From an uncultured Campylobacter sp. (GTDB taxonomy: Bacteria > Campylobacterota > Campylobacteria > Campylobacterales > Campylobacteraceae): DNA of 6,581 nt. Positions 1-6,162 of the stretch are shown one piece after another. Every line of letters begins with the position of its first letter. The stretch's first letter is position 1. The DNA lies in contig CALHQN010000043.1 in the NCBI GenBank assembly GCA_938036585.1, forward strand, positions 1-6,581, read 5' to 3'. A program made the translations under genes and the position numbers. The notes under the pieces were generated by a model. It worked only from the letters and a program-made list of their open reading frames with translations, did no database searches and was not told the DNA's origin.

Positions 1-184
1 GCTTCATCCCCTTTATCAGCGCCACGCGCTCGCTAAGGCTTTCGAAAAAATCAAGCTCTCCCGCCATCGCGCGCTTCGTAATTTCGCTAACTTGTCGCTG
101 CGTGCCCATTTTAGCGGCGAAAAAACCTATCGTTTCGCCGTCCATCAGCGTAGAATCAAAGTCGAAAACACAAAGCTTTATCAT
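1..184 (-). CDS. serB: Phosphoserine phosphatase SerB, N-terminal part, cut by window edge
   Basis: SerB removes phosphate from O-phosphoserine in the last step of serine synthesis, in the cytoplasm. Only the first 61 codons are in the window; the gene continues past position 1. The protein opens with the HAD-superfamily motif I in its SerB form, DFDSTLMDGETI, with the nucleophile Asp8 and the general acid-base Asp10. It is followed by a helical cap segment (residues about 20-60) rich in E, K and R, as in SerB. The ATG at 184-182 is supported by a GAGGA ribosome site (194-190) five bases upstream. It lies 31 bases after the stop of the LpxH-like gene and has its own TATAAT box overlapping that stop, so it may be transcribed both by read-through and independently. 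The substrate assignment rests on the motif and its neighbours, since the C-terminal motifs cannot be seen. Confidence 0.88.
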   Translation of the reverse strand, partial: MIKLCVFDFDSTLMDGETIGFFAAKMGTQRQVSEITKRAMAGELDFFESLSERVALIKGMK

Positions 185-208
185 AAATATCCTCGTAAAA
201 ATTTAGGA

Positions 209-214
209 ATTATA
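209..214 (-). promoter_or_regulatory. Candidate -10 box for serB
   Basis: A perfect TATAAT reads on the minus strand 24 bases before the serB start. It directly abuts the TAG stop of the upstream gene, separated by one base. There is no TGn extension and no clear -35, the latter being normal for Campylobacter sigma70 promoters. The spacing matches those of the lpxB and greA boxes in this window. Activity is inferred. Confidence 0.5.
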
Positions 215-215
215 G

Positions 216-950
216 CTAATTTAAGTTTAAGTTTTTTGGAATTAGCATAAATTTTTCGCTTTTTGCGACCTCGTAAATTTTACTCCCGGCCCCGAACGAG
301 CATAAATTTATATATTTTTTTTCGCCAAAATATAAAATTTCATCTTGATGATAGTGCCCCTCGATGATTAAATTTGCCGCGTAAAAATCGATCTTCGGCG
401 CAATTATATCCTTAAAATTTGGCATTTTTCTGTATAGATTTTTCCCCTCCTGCGATTTTAAGATCATCTTTGAAATTTTAAATTTTAAAGCGCGATCGAG
501 CAGGTCCATAAATTTCAGAAAAGTTCTATTTCGCAGCGAAAGCAGCGCAAACTGCGTCAGGCGCGGCAAAAACAGATCGCCGTGCGCAATCTGCACCGCC
601 TCGCCGCTCTCGTAGATAAATTTAACGGGTTGCGCGCCGTTTGGATAAACTTTTGCGCGGGGGAAAATTTCGCGCAGATTAAAATCGTGGTTGCCCTCGA
701 AGTAAAAAATTTCGCATTTTTGCGACAGCTCGTTTATTAGCGCGATCTCCTCTTCGTAGAAGCGCTGCACGTAGGTCGTGTTTGCCAAAAAATCAAACAT
801 ATCGCCCATCATAAAAATTTGGGGCGGCAGGCTTTGTGCAGAACGCAGTGCGCGCAGAAATTTCAAAAATTGCGGTCTGCTCGCGCCCGCGTGCGCATCG
901 CCGATAAAGATCGCGCCCGGTTTTATCGCCTGAATTTGATCATTTTGCAT
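216..950 (-). CDS. lpxH: LpxH-type metallophosphoesterase, probable UDP-2,3-diacylglucosamine diphosphatase
   Basis: This 244-residue calcineurin-like phosphoesterase probably hydrolyses UDP-2,3-diacylglucosamine to lipid X and UMP at the inner face of the cytoplasmic membrane, supplying LpxB. All metal-binding motifs are present in order: GDAH (17-20), GDMFD (49-53), GNHD (86-89), HGD (123-125) and GHYH (198-201). Length and ligand spacing are close to E. coli LpxH (240 residues). There is no signal peptide or membrane span; a K/F/L-rich segment at 140-170 could be the lipid-binding cap. One departure: the third motif is GNHDF, where E. coli LpxH has GNRDF, so this is nearer to LpxH2-type or generic phosphoesterases and the exact substrate is uncertain. 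The ATG at 950 follows a GGGAG ribosome site by five bases. It lies 43 bases after argC with no promoter seen between them. lpxB in the same run supports a lipid A role. Confidence 0.72.
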   Translation of the reverse strand: MQNDQIQAIKPGAIFIGDAHAGASRPQFLKFLRALRSAQSLPPQIFMMGDMFDFLANTTYVQRFYEEEIALINELSQKCEIFYFEGNHDFNLREIFPRAKVYPNGAQPVKFIYESGEAVQIAHGDLFLPRLTQFALLSLRNRTFLKFMDLLDRALKFKISKMILKSQEGKNLYRKMPNFKDIIAPKIDFYAANLIIEGHYHQDEILYFGEKKYINLCSFGAGSKIYEVAKSEKFMLIPKNLNLN

Positions 951-993
951 CTAGGCTCCCGCGCGTAACGGCTTTTGCAAAAAAGTTCATCGC

Positions 994-2001
994 TTAAATT
1001 CCGTGTGCGATACGCGGCAACGCCGTAGCTTCGGCGAATCCGCACATTAAATTTGCGTTTGCGACTGCCTGCGATGATGCTCCGCGCAAAAGATTATCGA
1101 TCGCCGAGTTGATCCAAATTTTATCGCCCGCAGTTTTTACAAAAATATCGCAAAAGTGCGTCCCTGCGACGTTTTTTATACTCACGGGCTCGCTTCGGAC
1201 GCGCACGAAAGGCTCGTTTGCGTAAAATTCCCGTAGCACCGCCTCTGCATCCACGCTCTTTTGCAGTACGCCAAACGCGCTAACCAGCATTCCGCGCGTA
1301 ATCGGCAGCAAATTCGGCACGAAAAGCGTGCTAAACGCACCGCCTCTTAAAATTTGCAGCTGCTCCTTGATCTCGTCTGCGTGGCGATGCAAGATCGGCG
1401 AGTAGGCGCCCGCGTTTTCGTTTACGCTTACGAAATGGCTGCTCGTTTTAAGAGCCTTGCCCGCGCCGCTTACTCCGCTTTTTGCGTCGATAAATACGCC
1501 GGTATCCGGATCGAGTAGCTGCATAAACGGCGCGAGCGCCAAAATAGAGCAGGTGGGATAGCAGCCAGGATTTGCCGTAAGGCGCGCGGCGCGGATCTTT
1601 TCGCGATTTAGCTCGGGCAGTCCGTAAACGACGTGGGCTAAATTACGAGGGTCTAAATGCGTGGTGTAATTTTTCTCGTAAAGCTCGCGGCTTAGGCGGT
1701 AATCAGCCGATAGATCGACTACCTTGACGCTTTTAAATTTTAAAATTTCGCGGGCAAATTCCATCGCTTTTTCATGCGGTAGCGCCAAAAAAATAAGATC
1801 GCACGCCTTTGCGGCATCGGCGGCATCGGCAACTCGTACCGGCATCTGCAAAACTCCGCGAAGTTGCGGGAAAATTTCGCTTATCTCGCCCTGCGTCGAA
1901 GCACCCAAATATGAAATTTCAAAACCCGAGTGGGAAAGTAGAATTTTAATCAGTTCAAGCCCGGTATAGCCGCTAACGCCGATTATTCCCGCTTTTTTCA
2001 T
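994..2001 (-). CDS. argC: N-acetyl-gamma-glutamyl-phosphate reductase ArgC
   Basis: ArgC reduces N-acetylglutamyl-5-phosphate with NADPH to N-acetylglutamate semialdehyde, the third step of arginine synthesis, in the cytoplasm. From the ATG at 2001 the protein has 335 residues, normal for the family. It starts with the nucleotide-binding loop GVSGYTG (8-14). The catalytic cysteine is C147 in the hallmark NPGCYPT, and the catalytic histidine region HRHADEI lies at 205-211. KSGVSGAG follows the active cysteine, as expected. The frame stays open to a TTG at 2013, which would add four residues and overlap greA. I prefer the ATG because GGA (2011-2009) sits seven bases before it and only one base separates it from the greA stop, which suggests translational coupling to greA. 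No other arginine gene is nearby, so its place here is organisational rather than pathway-based. Confidence 0.95.
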   Translation of the reverse strand: MKKAGIIGVSGYTGLELIKILLSHSGFEISYLGASTQGEISEIFPQLRGVLQMPVRVADAADAAKACDLIFLALPHEKAMEFAREILKFKSVKVVDLSADYRLSRELYEKNYTTHLDPRNLAHVVYGLPELNREKIRAARLTANPGCYPTCSILALAPFMQLLDPDTGVFIDAKSGVSGAGKALKTSSHFVSVNENAGAYSPILHRHADEIKEQLQILRGGAFSTLFVPNLLPITRGMLVSAFGVLQKSVDAEAVLREFYANEPFVRVRSEPVSIKNVAGTHFCDIFVKTAGDKIWINSAIDNLLRGASSQAVANANLMCGFAEATALPRIAHGI

Positions 2002-2002
2002 C

Positions 2003-2494
2003 TTATTTTCCAAATTTTATCGGCCTGTATTCGACGCTTAAAATTTCCACGTCGCGAGTGCCCGATGGGAGCTGAAGCACCACCTGATCGCCCTCCGCCT
2101 TGCCTAAAAGCTGGCGCGCGAGCGGCGTATTAATATTGATGAGCTTGCGCGAGATGTCCGCCTCGCTAAGCCCTACGATCGTGTAGACCTCCTCCCGCTC
2201 GGTCTCCACGTCCATAAAGGTAACGGTAGAGCCGAATTTTACGCGGTCGTGCTCGTAGGCGGAAGGGTCGATGATTTTTGAGCGAGAGACGATGTCGCTA
2301 AGCTCGGCGATGCGCGAGAGCAAAAACGCCTGCTCTTCGCGCGCCGCGTGGTACTCGGCGTTTTCTTTCAGATCGCCGTGTCCGCGCGCGATGTCGATCT
2401 GCTGCACGATGTGAGGCAGCTTCACGCCCTGAAGCTCCTTGAGCTCGGAGGTGATCTTTTCATATCCGTAAAGCGTCATTGGTTCGGTCGTCAT
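2003..2494 (-). CDS. greA: Transcription elongation factor GreA
   Basis: GreA enters the secondary channel of RNA polymerase and stimulates cleavage of backtracked RNA, rescuing stalled elongation. At 163 residues it is close to the usual length (158 in E. coli). The N-terminal coiled coil (about 10-75) carries the tip motif [12 protein letters not shown], with the acidic residues D41 and E44 that coordinate the catalytic magnesium. The C-terminal FKBP-like domain (about 85-158) ends in a typical segment, [11 protein letters not shown]. The ATG at 2494 is preceded by a strong AAGGAAG ribosome site. A second Met at residue 6 is less well placed. The gene lies 48 bases after lpxB, with a TATAAT box in the gap, and its stop is one base from the argC start. 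Confidence 0.97.
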   Translation of the reverse strand: MTTEPMTLYGYEKITSELKELQGVKLPHIVQQIDIARGHGDLKENAEYHAAREEQAFLLSRIAELSDIVSRSKIIDPSAYEHDRVKFGSTVTFMDVETEREEVYTIVGLSEADISRKLININTPLARQLLGKAEGDQVVLQLPSGTRDVEILSVEYRPIKFGK

Positions 2495-2516
2495 AATCTT
2501 CCTTTCTTTTTATCAA

Positions 2517-2522
2517 ATTATA
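2517..2522 (-). promoter_or_regulatory. Candidate -10 box for greA-argC
   Basis: TATAAT reads on the minus strand in the lpxB-greA gap, 22 bases before the greA ATG. The implied start site near 2510 leaves a short leader that still contains the AAGGAAG ribosome site. There is no TGn extension. A promoter here would let greA, argC and the LpxH-like gene be expressed apart from lpxB. This is inference from position and sequence only. Confidence 0.5.
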
Positions 2523-2542
2523 TAAGCTTTAGCCTTAAAATT

Positions 2543-3730
2543 TTAGCTCGCAGGCTGCGTTAAAATTTTTGCCACGTTTTCGCTGGAGCCGAATTTCAGA
2601 TAATCTCGCAGCTTCTCGCTCGCAAGTTTAAATTTCGCGGCGTCGCAGCGCTCGTATGCAGAAAGTAGGTTTTGCGCGCTTACTTCGCCTTGTAAAAGCT
2701 CCTCGTGCAGCGGTTCCTCGCCCAAAAAATCAAAAATAATATTCGCAAGCCCCACGTGCTTTAGCTTTACGAGCTTTCGCGCGAGCCAAACGTCAAACGC
2801 GCGAGCCTTGTAGCACAGCACGAACGGAGTGCCGATGAGCGCCGCCTCAAGCGTCGCCGTACCCGAGCAGATGAAGGCGAAATCGCAATCCTTAAGCGTG
2901 GCGGGAGTATCGTTTGCGATGCTAAAGCCGTCCAGAGGCCCGTAAATTTCATCTTTTTGATCCATCAGATGCGGCGGGACTATCAAGGTTCGCTCGCTAT
3001 TTTTAAATTTAGGCGCAAGGGCTCTAAAAATCGGCATCAATCTTGAAATTTCAGCCCTGCGAGAGCCCGGCATAAAGGCGATCTTGCCCTGTTTATTGTA
3101 GCTTTGCTTTCGCAGCGTTATTTCATCTAATAGCGGATGCCCCACGAAGGAGTACTTTGCAGTTTTGGCGCTTTGCTCGCTTGGGTGCGCGGCATCCTCT
3201 TTCGGTGCAGCGTCTTTGTCTTTTATCTCTTGTAGCGCAGAGTCTTTGCTCTCCGCTTCTTGCGGCACAGCGCCTTTATCTACCTCGTAGTCCGCGCCGA
3301 AAAATTTTGCCTCAAAAGGCCAAATGGAGAGCAGATTATCGCAGAATTTTTTCAGTTTCTCTGCTCTGTGCGGCTTCCACGCCCAAACCTGCGGCAGGAT
3401 ATAATATGAAATTTCCGCGCGCGCGCCGCTTTCTTTGATCGCGCGAGCAAGCGGCAAATTAAACGCGGGCGAGTCGATGAGTAGCACGCGATCGCACTCC
3501 GCCGCAAGCCGCGTCATCTGCGCCATCGCGCGCTTGGCTTTTAAAATCAGCGGCAGAATTTCAACAAAGCCCATCGCCGAAAACTCGCTGCTTTTATATA
3601 TCGGCGAGCCAAGTTTTTCATCGAAAATTCCGCAAATCTCGCAAGCGGGATCGAGCTTTTTAAGACGTTCAAGAACCTCTTTAAAATGGAGATTCGCCGA
3701 GGGCTCTAAGCAAGAGATTAAATATTTCAA
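2543..3730 (-). CDS. lpxB: Lipid-A-disaccharide synthase LpxB with a repetitive acidic/lysine-rich linker
   Basis: LpxB joins UDP-2,3-diacylglucosamine and lipid X into the lipid A disaccharide, acting at the inner membrane face. Family signs are EPSANLH (9-15, equivalent to the AGEASGD region of E. coli LpxB), LIDSPAFN (84-91, with the probable catalytic Asp86), VWAWKPHR (115-122), GHPLLDEI (197-204), PGSRRAEI (221-228) and SGTATLE (289-295). At 395 residues it is longer than I recall for C. jejuni LpxB (about 364). The excess is a hydrophilic segment at about 151-192, between the N-terminal domain and GHPLLDEI, containing three 10-residue imperfect repeats. The start is a TTG at 3730: no in-frame ATG lies before an upstream in-frame TAA, the next Met is residue 53 and would cut the conserved N-terminus, and AAAAGG (3742-3737) is well placed. 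It is first in the minus-strand run and shares a divergent promoter region with the lipoprotein gene. Confidence 0.95.
   Translation of the reverse strand: MKYLISCLEPSANLHFKEVLERLKKLDPACEICGIFDEKLGSPIYKSSEFSAMGFVEILPLILKAKRAMAQMTRLAAECDRVLLIDSPAFNLPLARAIKESGARAEISYYILPQVWAWKPHRAEKLKKFCDNLLSIWPFEAKFFGADYEVDKGAVPQEAESKDSALQEIKDKDAAPKEDAAHPSEQSAKTAKYSFVGHPLLDEITLRKQSYNKQGKIAFMPGSRRAEISRLMPIFRALAPKFKNSERTLIVPPHLMDQKDEIYGPLDGFSIANDTPATLKDCDFAFICSGTATLEAALIGTPFVLCYKARAFDVWLARKLVKLKHVGLANIIFDFLGEEPLHEELLQGEVSAQNLLSAYERCDAAKFKLASEKLRDYLKFGSSENVAKILTQPAS
3191..3280 (-). repeat. Three 30-base tandem repeats inside lpxB
   Basis: Three abutting imperfect 30-base units (3251-3280, 3221-3250, 3191-3220) encode three 10-residue units at LpxB residues 151-180. 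The protein pattern is roughly [DS]-K-[GD]-[AS]-[VA]-[PL]-[QK]-E-x-x. The outer two units agree at about 20 of 30 bases by my alignment. The reading frame is kept, so the array changes only the length of the linker between the LpxB domains. It looks like an old slippage or duplication product. Confidence 0.8.
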
Positions 3731-3754
3731 ATTTAGCCTTTTAAATTTTTGTTA

Positions 3755-3760
3755 ATTATA
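3755..3760 (-). promoter_or_regulatory. Extended -10 box for lpxB
   Basis: TTTTGCTATAAT reads on the minus strand, a textbook Campylobacter extended -10 (TGnTATAAT after a T run), 24 bases before the TTG start of lpxB. The implied leader is under 20 bases and contains AAAAGG as ribosome site. It is back to back with the -10 of the lipoprotein gene, only 11 bases away. Confidence 0.7.
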
Positions 3761-3771
3761 GCAAAATGTGC

Positions 3772-3777
3772 TAAAAT
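3772..3777 (+). promoter_or_regulatory. Extended -10 box for the lipoprotein gene
   Basis: TGCTAAAAT on the plus strand gives an extended -10 (TGn-TAAAAT) 21 bases before the lipoprotein ATG. The implied leader contains AAGGA (3788-3792). It differs from the lpxB box by one base in the hexamer. Confidence 0.6.
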
Positions 3778-3798
3778 TAAGCCGACAAAGGATTTAAG

Positions 3799-4299
3799 AT
3801 GAGAAATTTTAAAATTTTAGCGCTATGCAGCGCGTTAGTGATGTTTCTAGGCGGTTGCGGCGCAGCTAAATACCAAAAGCGTCAAGTCACCGAGGATCCC
3901 GCAGTAACGGCGCATTTTGAGGCGCTTAGTAAGCTAGGCTCGCCCGCACTCGTCGCTAAAGCCGCAGCTAGCGAGATCGCAGCGGACGTAGGCGGTGCAA
4001 AGCCCCACGTTAAGGTTGCGCAGTTTGCGATCCTAGAAGAAATTAGCGCACAAGGAAGCGATCTGATCTATGCCTACTCGCTAAGCCCTGGCTGGGCGAG
4101 CTTGAAAAGCTCCGATCGGCAAAAATATCTCAAATTGCTAACCAAGGATATTACCGAAAATGACTGCAACGCACCTAGTACGCGAGCTTTACTGCGAAGC
4201 GGAGTGCGTGAAGTGCACCGATTTTTCTACGATTATCCAAGCTCGCACCTACTTGATTCGCAGGTGAGCGAGGAGATATGCCGTAAAGCAGGGTTATAG
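3799..4299 (+). CDS. Lipoprotein of unknown function
   Basis: I do not recognise this 166-residue protein. It begins with a lipoprotein signal peptide: positive MRNFK, a hydrophobic stretch at about 6-17, then the lipobox LGGC with the lipidated Cys at residue 20. The residue after Cys is Gly, with no obvious membrane-retention signal, though sorting rules are not established for this group. The mature part is mostly helical-looking: an alanine-rich stretch (48-66), then a C-terminal segment with two further cysteines (C123, C161) that could form a periplasmic disulfide, and an aromatic HRFFYDY motif (140-146). Two extra cysteines and the small size recall secretion or pilus pilotin lipoproteins, but I see no diagnostic motif. 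The ATG at 3799 follows AAGGA by six bases. It is transcribed divergently from lpxB, so an envelope role is plausible. It is followed by a 421-base gap and is probably a single-gene unit. Confidence 0.85.
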   Translation: MRNFKILALCSALVMFLGGCGAAKYQKRQVTEDPAVTAHFEALSKLGSPALVAKAAASEIAADVGGAKPHVKVAQFAILEEISAQGSDLIYAYSLSPGWASLKSSDRQKYLKLLTKDITENDCNAPSTRALLRSGVREVHRFFYDYPSSHLLDSQVSEEICRKAGL

Positions 4300-4473
4300 A
4301 TAATCTCGCGTAATTTTATGCCGCGGTTTACATCGGCGCGAAAGCGAAATTTTATGGCGCAAAATCTGTGATAATTTAAAAGGCGGAATTTGCGGCAAGT
4401 TGCGGAGTGCGGTCGCAAAATTTAATTTAAGAAATTTCGAAAGCGAAATTGAGGCGATGAAATTGCGTGTCAG

Positions 4474-4493
4474 GCTATAAAAAGCTATAAAAA
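4474..4493 (+). repeat. Tandem 10-base duplication
   Basis: GCTATAAAAA occurs twice in direct abutment (4474-4483 and 4484-4493). The copies are identical, so it is a recent or conserved micro-duplication in non-coding sequence. Confidence 0.8.
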
Positions 4494-4496
4494 TTT

Positions 4497-4542
4497 GTAG
4501 CGAAAAAAGATAAAATTTCGTAGCAAAAAGGCGGAATTTTTC
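4497..4542 (+). repeat. Two abutting 23-base degenerate repeats
   Basis: Unit A (4497-4519) and unit B (4520-4542) both run GTAGC, then an A-rich stretch, then a G-containing segment, then AATTT and a C at the end. Unit A closely resembles the unit at 6231-6253, and unit B resembles the next unit at 6254-6276 (about 14 of 18 core bases), so the pair appears related to the array after tcdA. Confidence 0.6.
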
Positions 4543-4654
4543 TATGAATTTTGCGATTTAAGTTCGCATGGAATTTTATTGAAAAATTTGGCGCGACGGA
4601 ATTCTACGCCACGCAAGCTAAATAGCAATTTTTGCATAGTTAAAGAATTAAGCG

Positions 4655-4707
4655 CTAAAATTTTACAGACAGAATTCCGCTTCGATAGGTCTGTCATAAA
4701 ATTTTAG
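4655..4707 (+). promoter_or_regulatory. Long imperfect hairpin just upstream of surE
   Basis: Left arm 4655-4670 (CTAAAATTTT then ACAGAC) pairs with right arm 4689-4707 (GTCTGT, a 3-base bulge at 4695-4697, then AAAATTTTAG). This gives 16 base pairs around an 18-base loop, ending 13 bases before the surE ATG. No U tract follows, so it is not a standard terminator. It could be an mRNA leader structure or an operator. A TAAAAT at 4656-4661 within the left arm is a weak -10 candidate for surE. Confidence 0.5.
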
Positions 4708-4720
4708 TTAAAGAGAGAAT

Positions 4721-5500
4721 ATGAAAGAAATTTTAATCACCAACGACGACGGATTCGAAGCGCGCGGACTTTTGGAGCTCGCAAGCGCGCTAAGAGGGAT
4801 CGCAAACGTCACCATCGTAGCGCCGAGCTCGGAGAAATCGGCATGCTCACACTCACTCACGCTCACGCGCCCGCTTAGATTTATCAAGCTTGACGACGGA
4901 TTTTTCAAACTCGATGACGCTACGCCCGCAGACTGCGTGTATTTGGCGCTTCGCGCGCTGTATAACCGCAAGCCCGATCTTGTGATAAGCGGCATAAATC
5001 ACGGTGCCAACGTTGCGGAGGACGTGACCTATTCGGGTACGTGCGGAGGCGCGATGGAGGGGGTTTTGCAAGGCATTCCCGCGCTTGCGGTGAGCCAGTT
5101 TTACGTCGCGGACTCGCTGCAGCGATACGGATTTGATCTCGCATGCGAGCTCGCGGTGGAATTGGTCGAGAAAATCTTTAAAAAAGGCTTTCCGCTGCCG
5201 CCGAAGCAGTTTTTAAATTTAAATGTTCCTGCCGTTTCAAAGCAAGATTTTAAGGGGCTTTCGGTTGCGCCCTGCGGCGAGAAGCTCTACAATACCGACG
5301 CGCAGCTAAACCGCAATCCGCGCGGGATGGAGTATTATTGGCTAGGCAAATCCACGCTCGGCTTTGATGCGAGCAGGAACGAAAACAGCGATATTTCGGT
5401 GCTTTTTGAGGGGCGGGCGACGCTAAGTCCGATCAAGTTAAATTTAACCGCGCACGAGCAGATGAGCGCGCTAGAAAGGTGGATGAAAAACAATGAGTGA
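4721..5500 (+). CDS. surE: 5'/3'-nucleotidase SurE
   Basis: SurE is a cytoplasmic metal-dependent phosphatase that dephosphorylates nucleoside 5'- and 3'-monophosphates, linked to stationary-phase survival in E. coli. At 259 residues the length is normal (253 in E. coli). The metal site is complete: N8-D9-D10-G11 at the N-terminus, S40 in the loop APSSEKSACSHSLT (34-47), and N93 in VSGINHGAN (88-96). The downstream segment DVTYSGTCGGAMEG (101-114) is the usual SurE signature with CGG where many family members have VAA. TPADCV (68-73) is also typical. The ATG at 4721 keeps the beta-strand ILITNDDG at its family position; the upstream GAGAG is a weak ribosome site. The last codons overlap the tcdA start by 8 bases, so the two are co-transcribed and probably translationally coupled. 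The upstream hairpin may affect expression. Confidence 0.97.
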   Translation: MKEILITNDDGFEARGLLELASALRGIANVTIVAPSSEKSACSHSLTLTRPLRFIKLDDGFFKLDDATPADCVYLALRALYNRKPDLVISGINHGANVAEDVTYSGTCGGAMEGVLQGIPALAVSQFYVADSLQRYGFDLACELAVELVEKIFKKGFPLPPKQFLNLNVPAVSKQDFKGLSVAPCGEKLYNTDAQLNRNPRGMEYYWLGKSTLGFDASRNENSDISVLFEGRATLSPIKLNLTAHEQMSALERWMKNNE

Positions 5501-6155
5501 AGTTGTAGTAGACCGCTTTTCGCGCTCGCGCCTGCTTTTCGGCGAGGATTTTGCAAGGCTGCAAAGCGCTAAAATTTTAATCTGCGGCTGCGGCGGCGTG
5601 GGCGGAGCGGCGATAGAGGCGCTGTATCGCAGCGGTGCGGTAAATCTAAGCGTGATTGATTGCGATCGCTTCGAGATAACCAACCAAAATCGCCAGTTTG
5701 GAAGCGAGCAGGTAGGCGAGCTAAAATGTGAGGTTTTCGCGCGCAAATTTAAAGGCGTGACGCCGATCACCGCTAGGATCGATGAGGAATTTTTATCGGA
5801 ATTTGATCTAGCAAAATTTGATTTCGTAATCGACGCGATCGATGACGTGAGCGCTAAGATCGCGCTTGCGCTGCGCTGCAGCGAGGCTGGCGTAGGATTT
5901 GTAAGCTCGATGGGCGGCGCAAAGAGGCTTGATCCCGCTAGGATCGAAATCCGATCAATCTGGCAGACGCAAGGCGATCCACTCGCGCGCAAGATCAGAT
6001 ATGAGCTGCGAAAGCGCGGCTTTGCGGGCGATTTTGACGTCGTCTGCTCGAGCGAGCCGCCGCGCGTCAAATCGATGGGTAGCTTCATGGGAGTGACCGC
6101 TAGTTTCGGGCTTTTCATCGCAAGCTACGTCGTGCGCAGGCTGATAGGCGAGTAG
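5493..6155 (+). CDS. tcdA: tRNA threonylcarbamoyladenosine dehydratase TcdA (ThiF/E1-like family)
   Basis: TcdA uses ATP to cyclise the N6-threonylcarbamoyl group of t6A37 into ct6A in ANN-decoding tRNAs. The 220-residue protein opens with RFSRSRLLFGEDF (8-20), as in TcdA. It then has the nucleotide-binding GCGGVGG (32-38), the Asp of VIDCD (54-58) and TNQNRQ (63-68), where the Asn and Arg contact ATP. DAIDDV (114-119) is the family's second nucleotide-site motif. DPLARKIRYELRKRG (162-176) and a late Cys (C185, in DVVCSSEPP) match TcdA rather than MoeB or ThiF; I see no CxxC zinc pairs as in MoeB/ThiF, nor a rhodanese domain. It is shorter than E. coli TcdA (about 268 residues), mostly through a trimmed linker and C-terminus. 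Its ATG lies inside surE (ATGAGTGA overlap), with AAAGGTGGA about ten bases upstream. Older annotations call such genes moeB/thiF/hesA. Confidence 0.87.
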   Translation: MSEVVVDRFSRSRLLFGEDFARLQSAKILICGCGGVGGAAIEALYRSGAVNLSVIDCDRFEITNQNRQFGSEQVGELKCEVFARKFKGVTPITARIDEEFLSEFDLAKFDFVIDAIDDVSAKIALALRCSEAGVGFVSSMGGAKRLDPARIEIRSIWQTQGDPLARKIRYELRKRGFAGDFDVVCSSEPPRVKSMGSFMGVTASFGLFIASYVVRRLIGE

Positions 6156-6162
6156 GTTTAAA

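Larger units (their letters stand above)
3752..3780. promoter_or_regulatory. Symmetrical divergent promoter region / inverted repeat
   Basis: Arms TTAATTATAGC (3752-3762) and GCTAAAATTAA (3770-3780) match at 10 of 11 paired positions around a 7-base centre. Each arm contains the outward-facing -10 box of one promoter, so the symmetry may simply be two divergent extended -10 elements. Polymerases could not occupy both at once, and a dimeric regulator could bind here. Neither has been shown. Confidence 0.55.
4300..4720. other. 421-base AT-rich intergenic region with short repeats
   Basis: No credible gene is seen on either strand; the start codons present open only very short frames. The stretch holds many AAATTT-type islands, the 13-mer CGAAAGCGAAATT at 4339-4351 and 4438-4450, an exact 14-base direct repeat (4378-4391 and 4526-4539, AAAAGGCGGAATTT), two 17-base near-identical segments (4308-4324 and 4344-4360, 15 of 17 matching), a 10-base tandem (4474-4493), a 23-base tandem (4497-4542) and a hairpin next to surE. 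A TGTGATAAT at 4367-4375 on the plus strand could be a -10, but it is far from surE. A small RNA is possible but unsupported. Confidence 0.6.

Noticed and set aside
2002..2013. TTG start for argC overlapping greA
   Set aside because: The ATG at 2001 has a correctly spaced GGA and gives the family's normal N-terminus just before the nucleotide-binding loop.
3157..3755. Plus-strand frames of 93 and 106 codons opposite lpxB
   Set aside because: They are antisense to conserved LpxB sequence, and their Arg/Ser/Leu-rich products show no family features.
4300..4720. Sigma54 or sigma28 promoter before surE
   Set aside because: TTGGCGC near 4588 lacks a proper -12 GC element at the right distance, and no sigma28-type CGATAT box with a matching -35 was found.
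4708..5144. Three minus-strand frames of 72-95 codons opposite surE
   Set aside because: They overlap one another and the conserved SurE metal-site region, and their products are low-complexity Arg/Ser/Ala-rich.
5471..6118. 215-codon open frame on the minus strand across all of tcdA
   Set aside because: It mirrors the tcdA frame, its product is Ser/Pro/Ala/Arg-rich with no recognisable motif, and the plus-strand protein is a clear TcdA.
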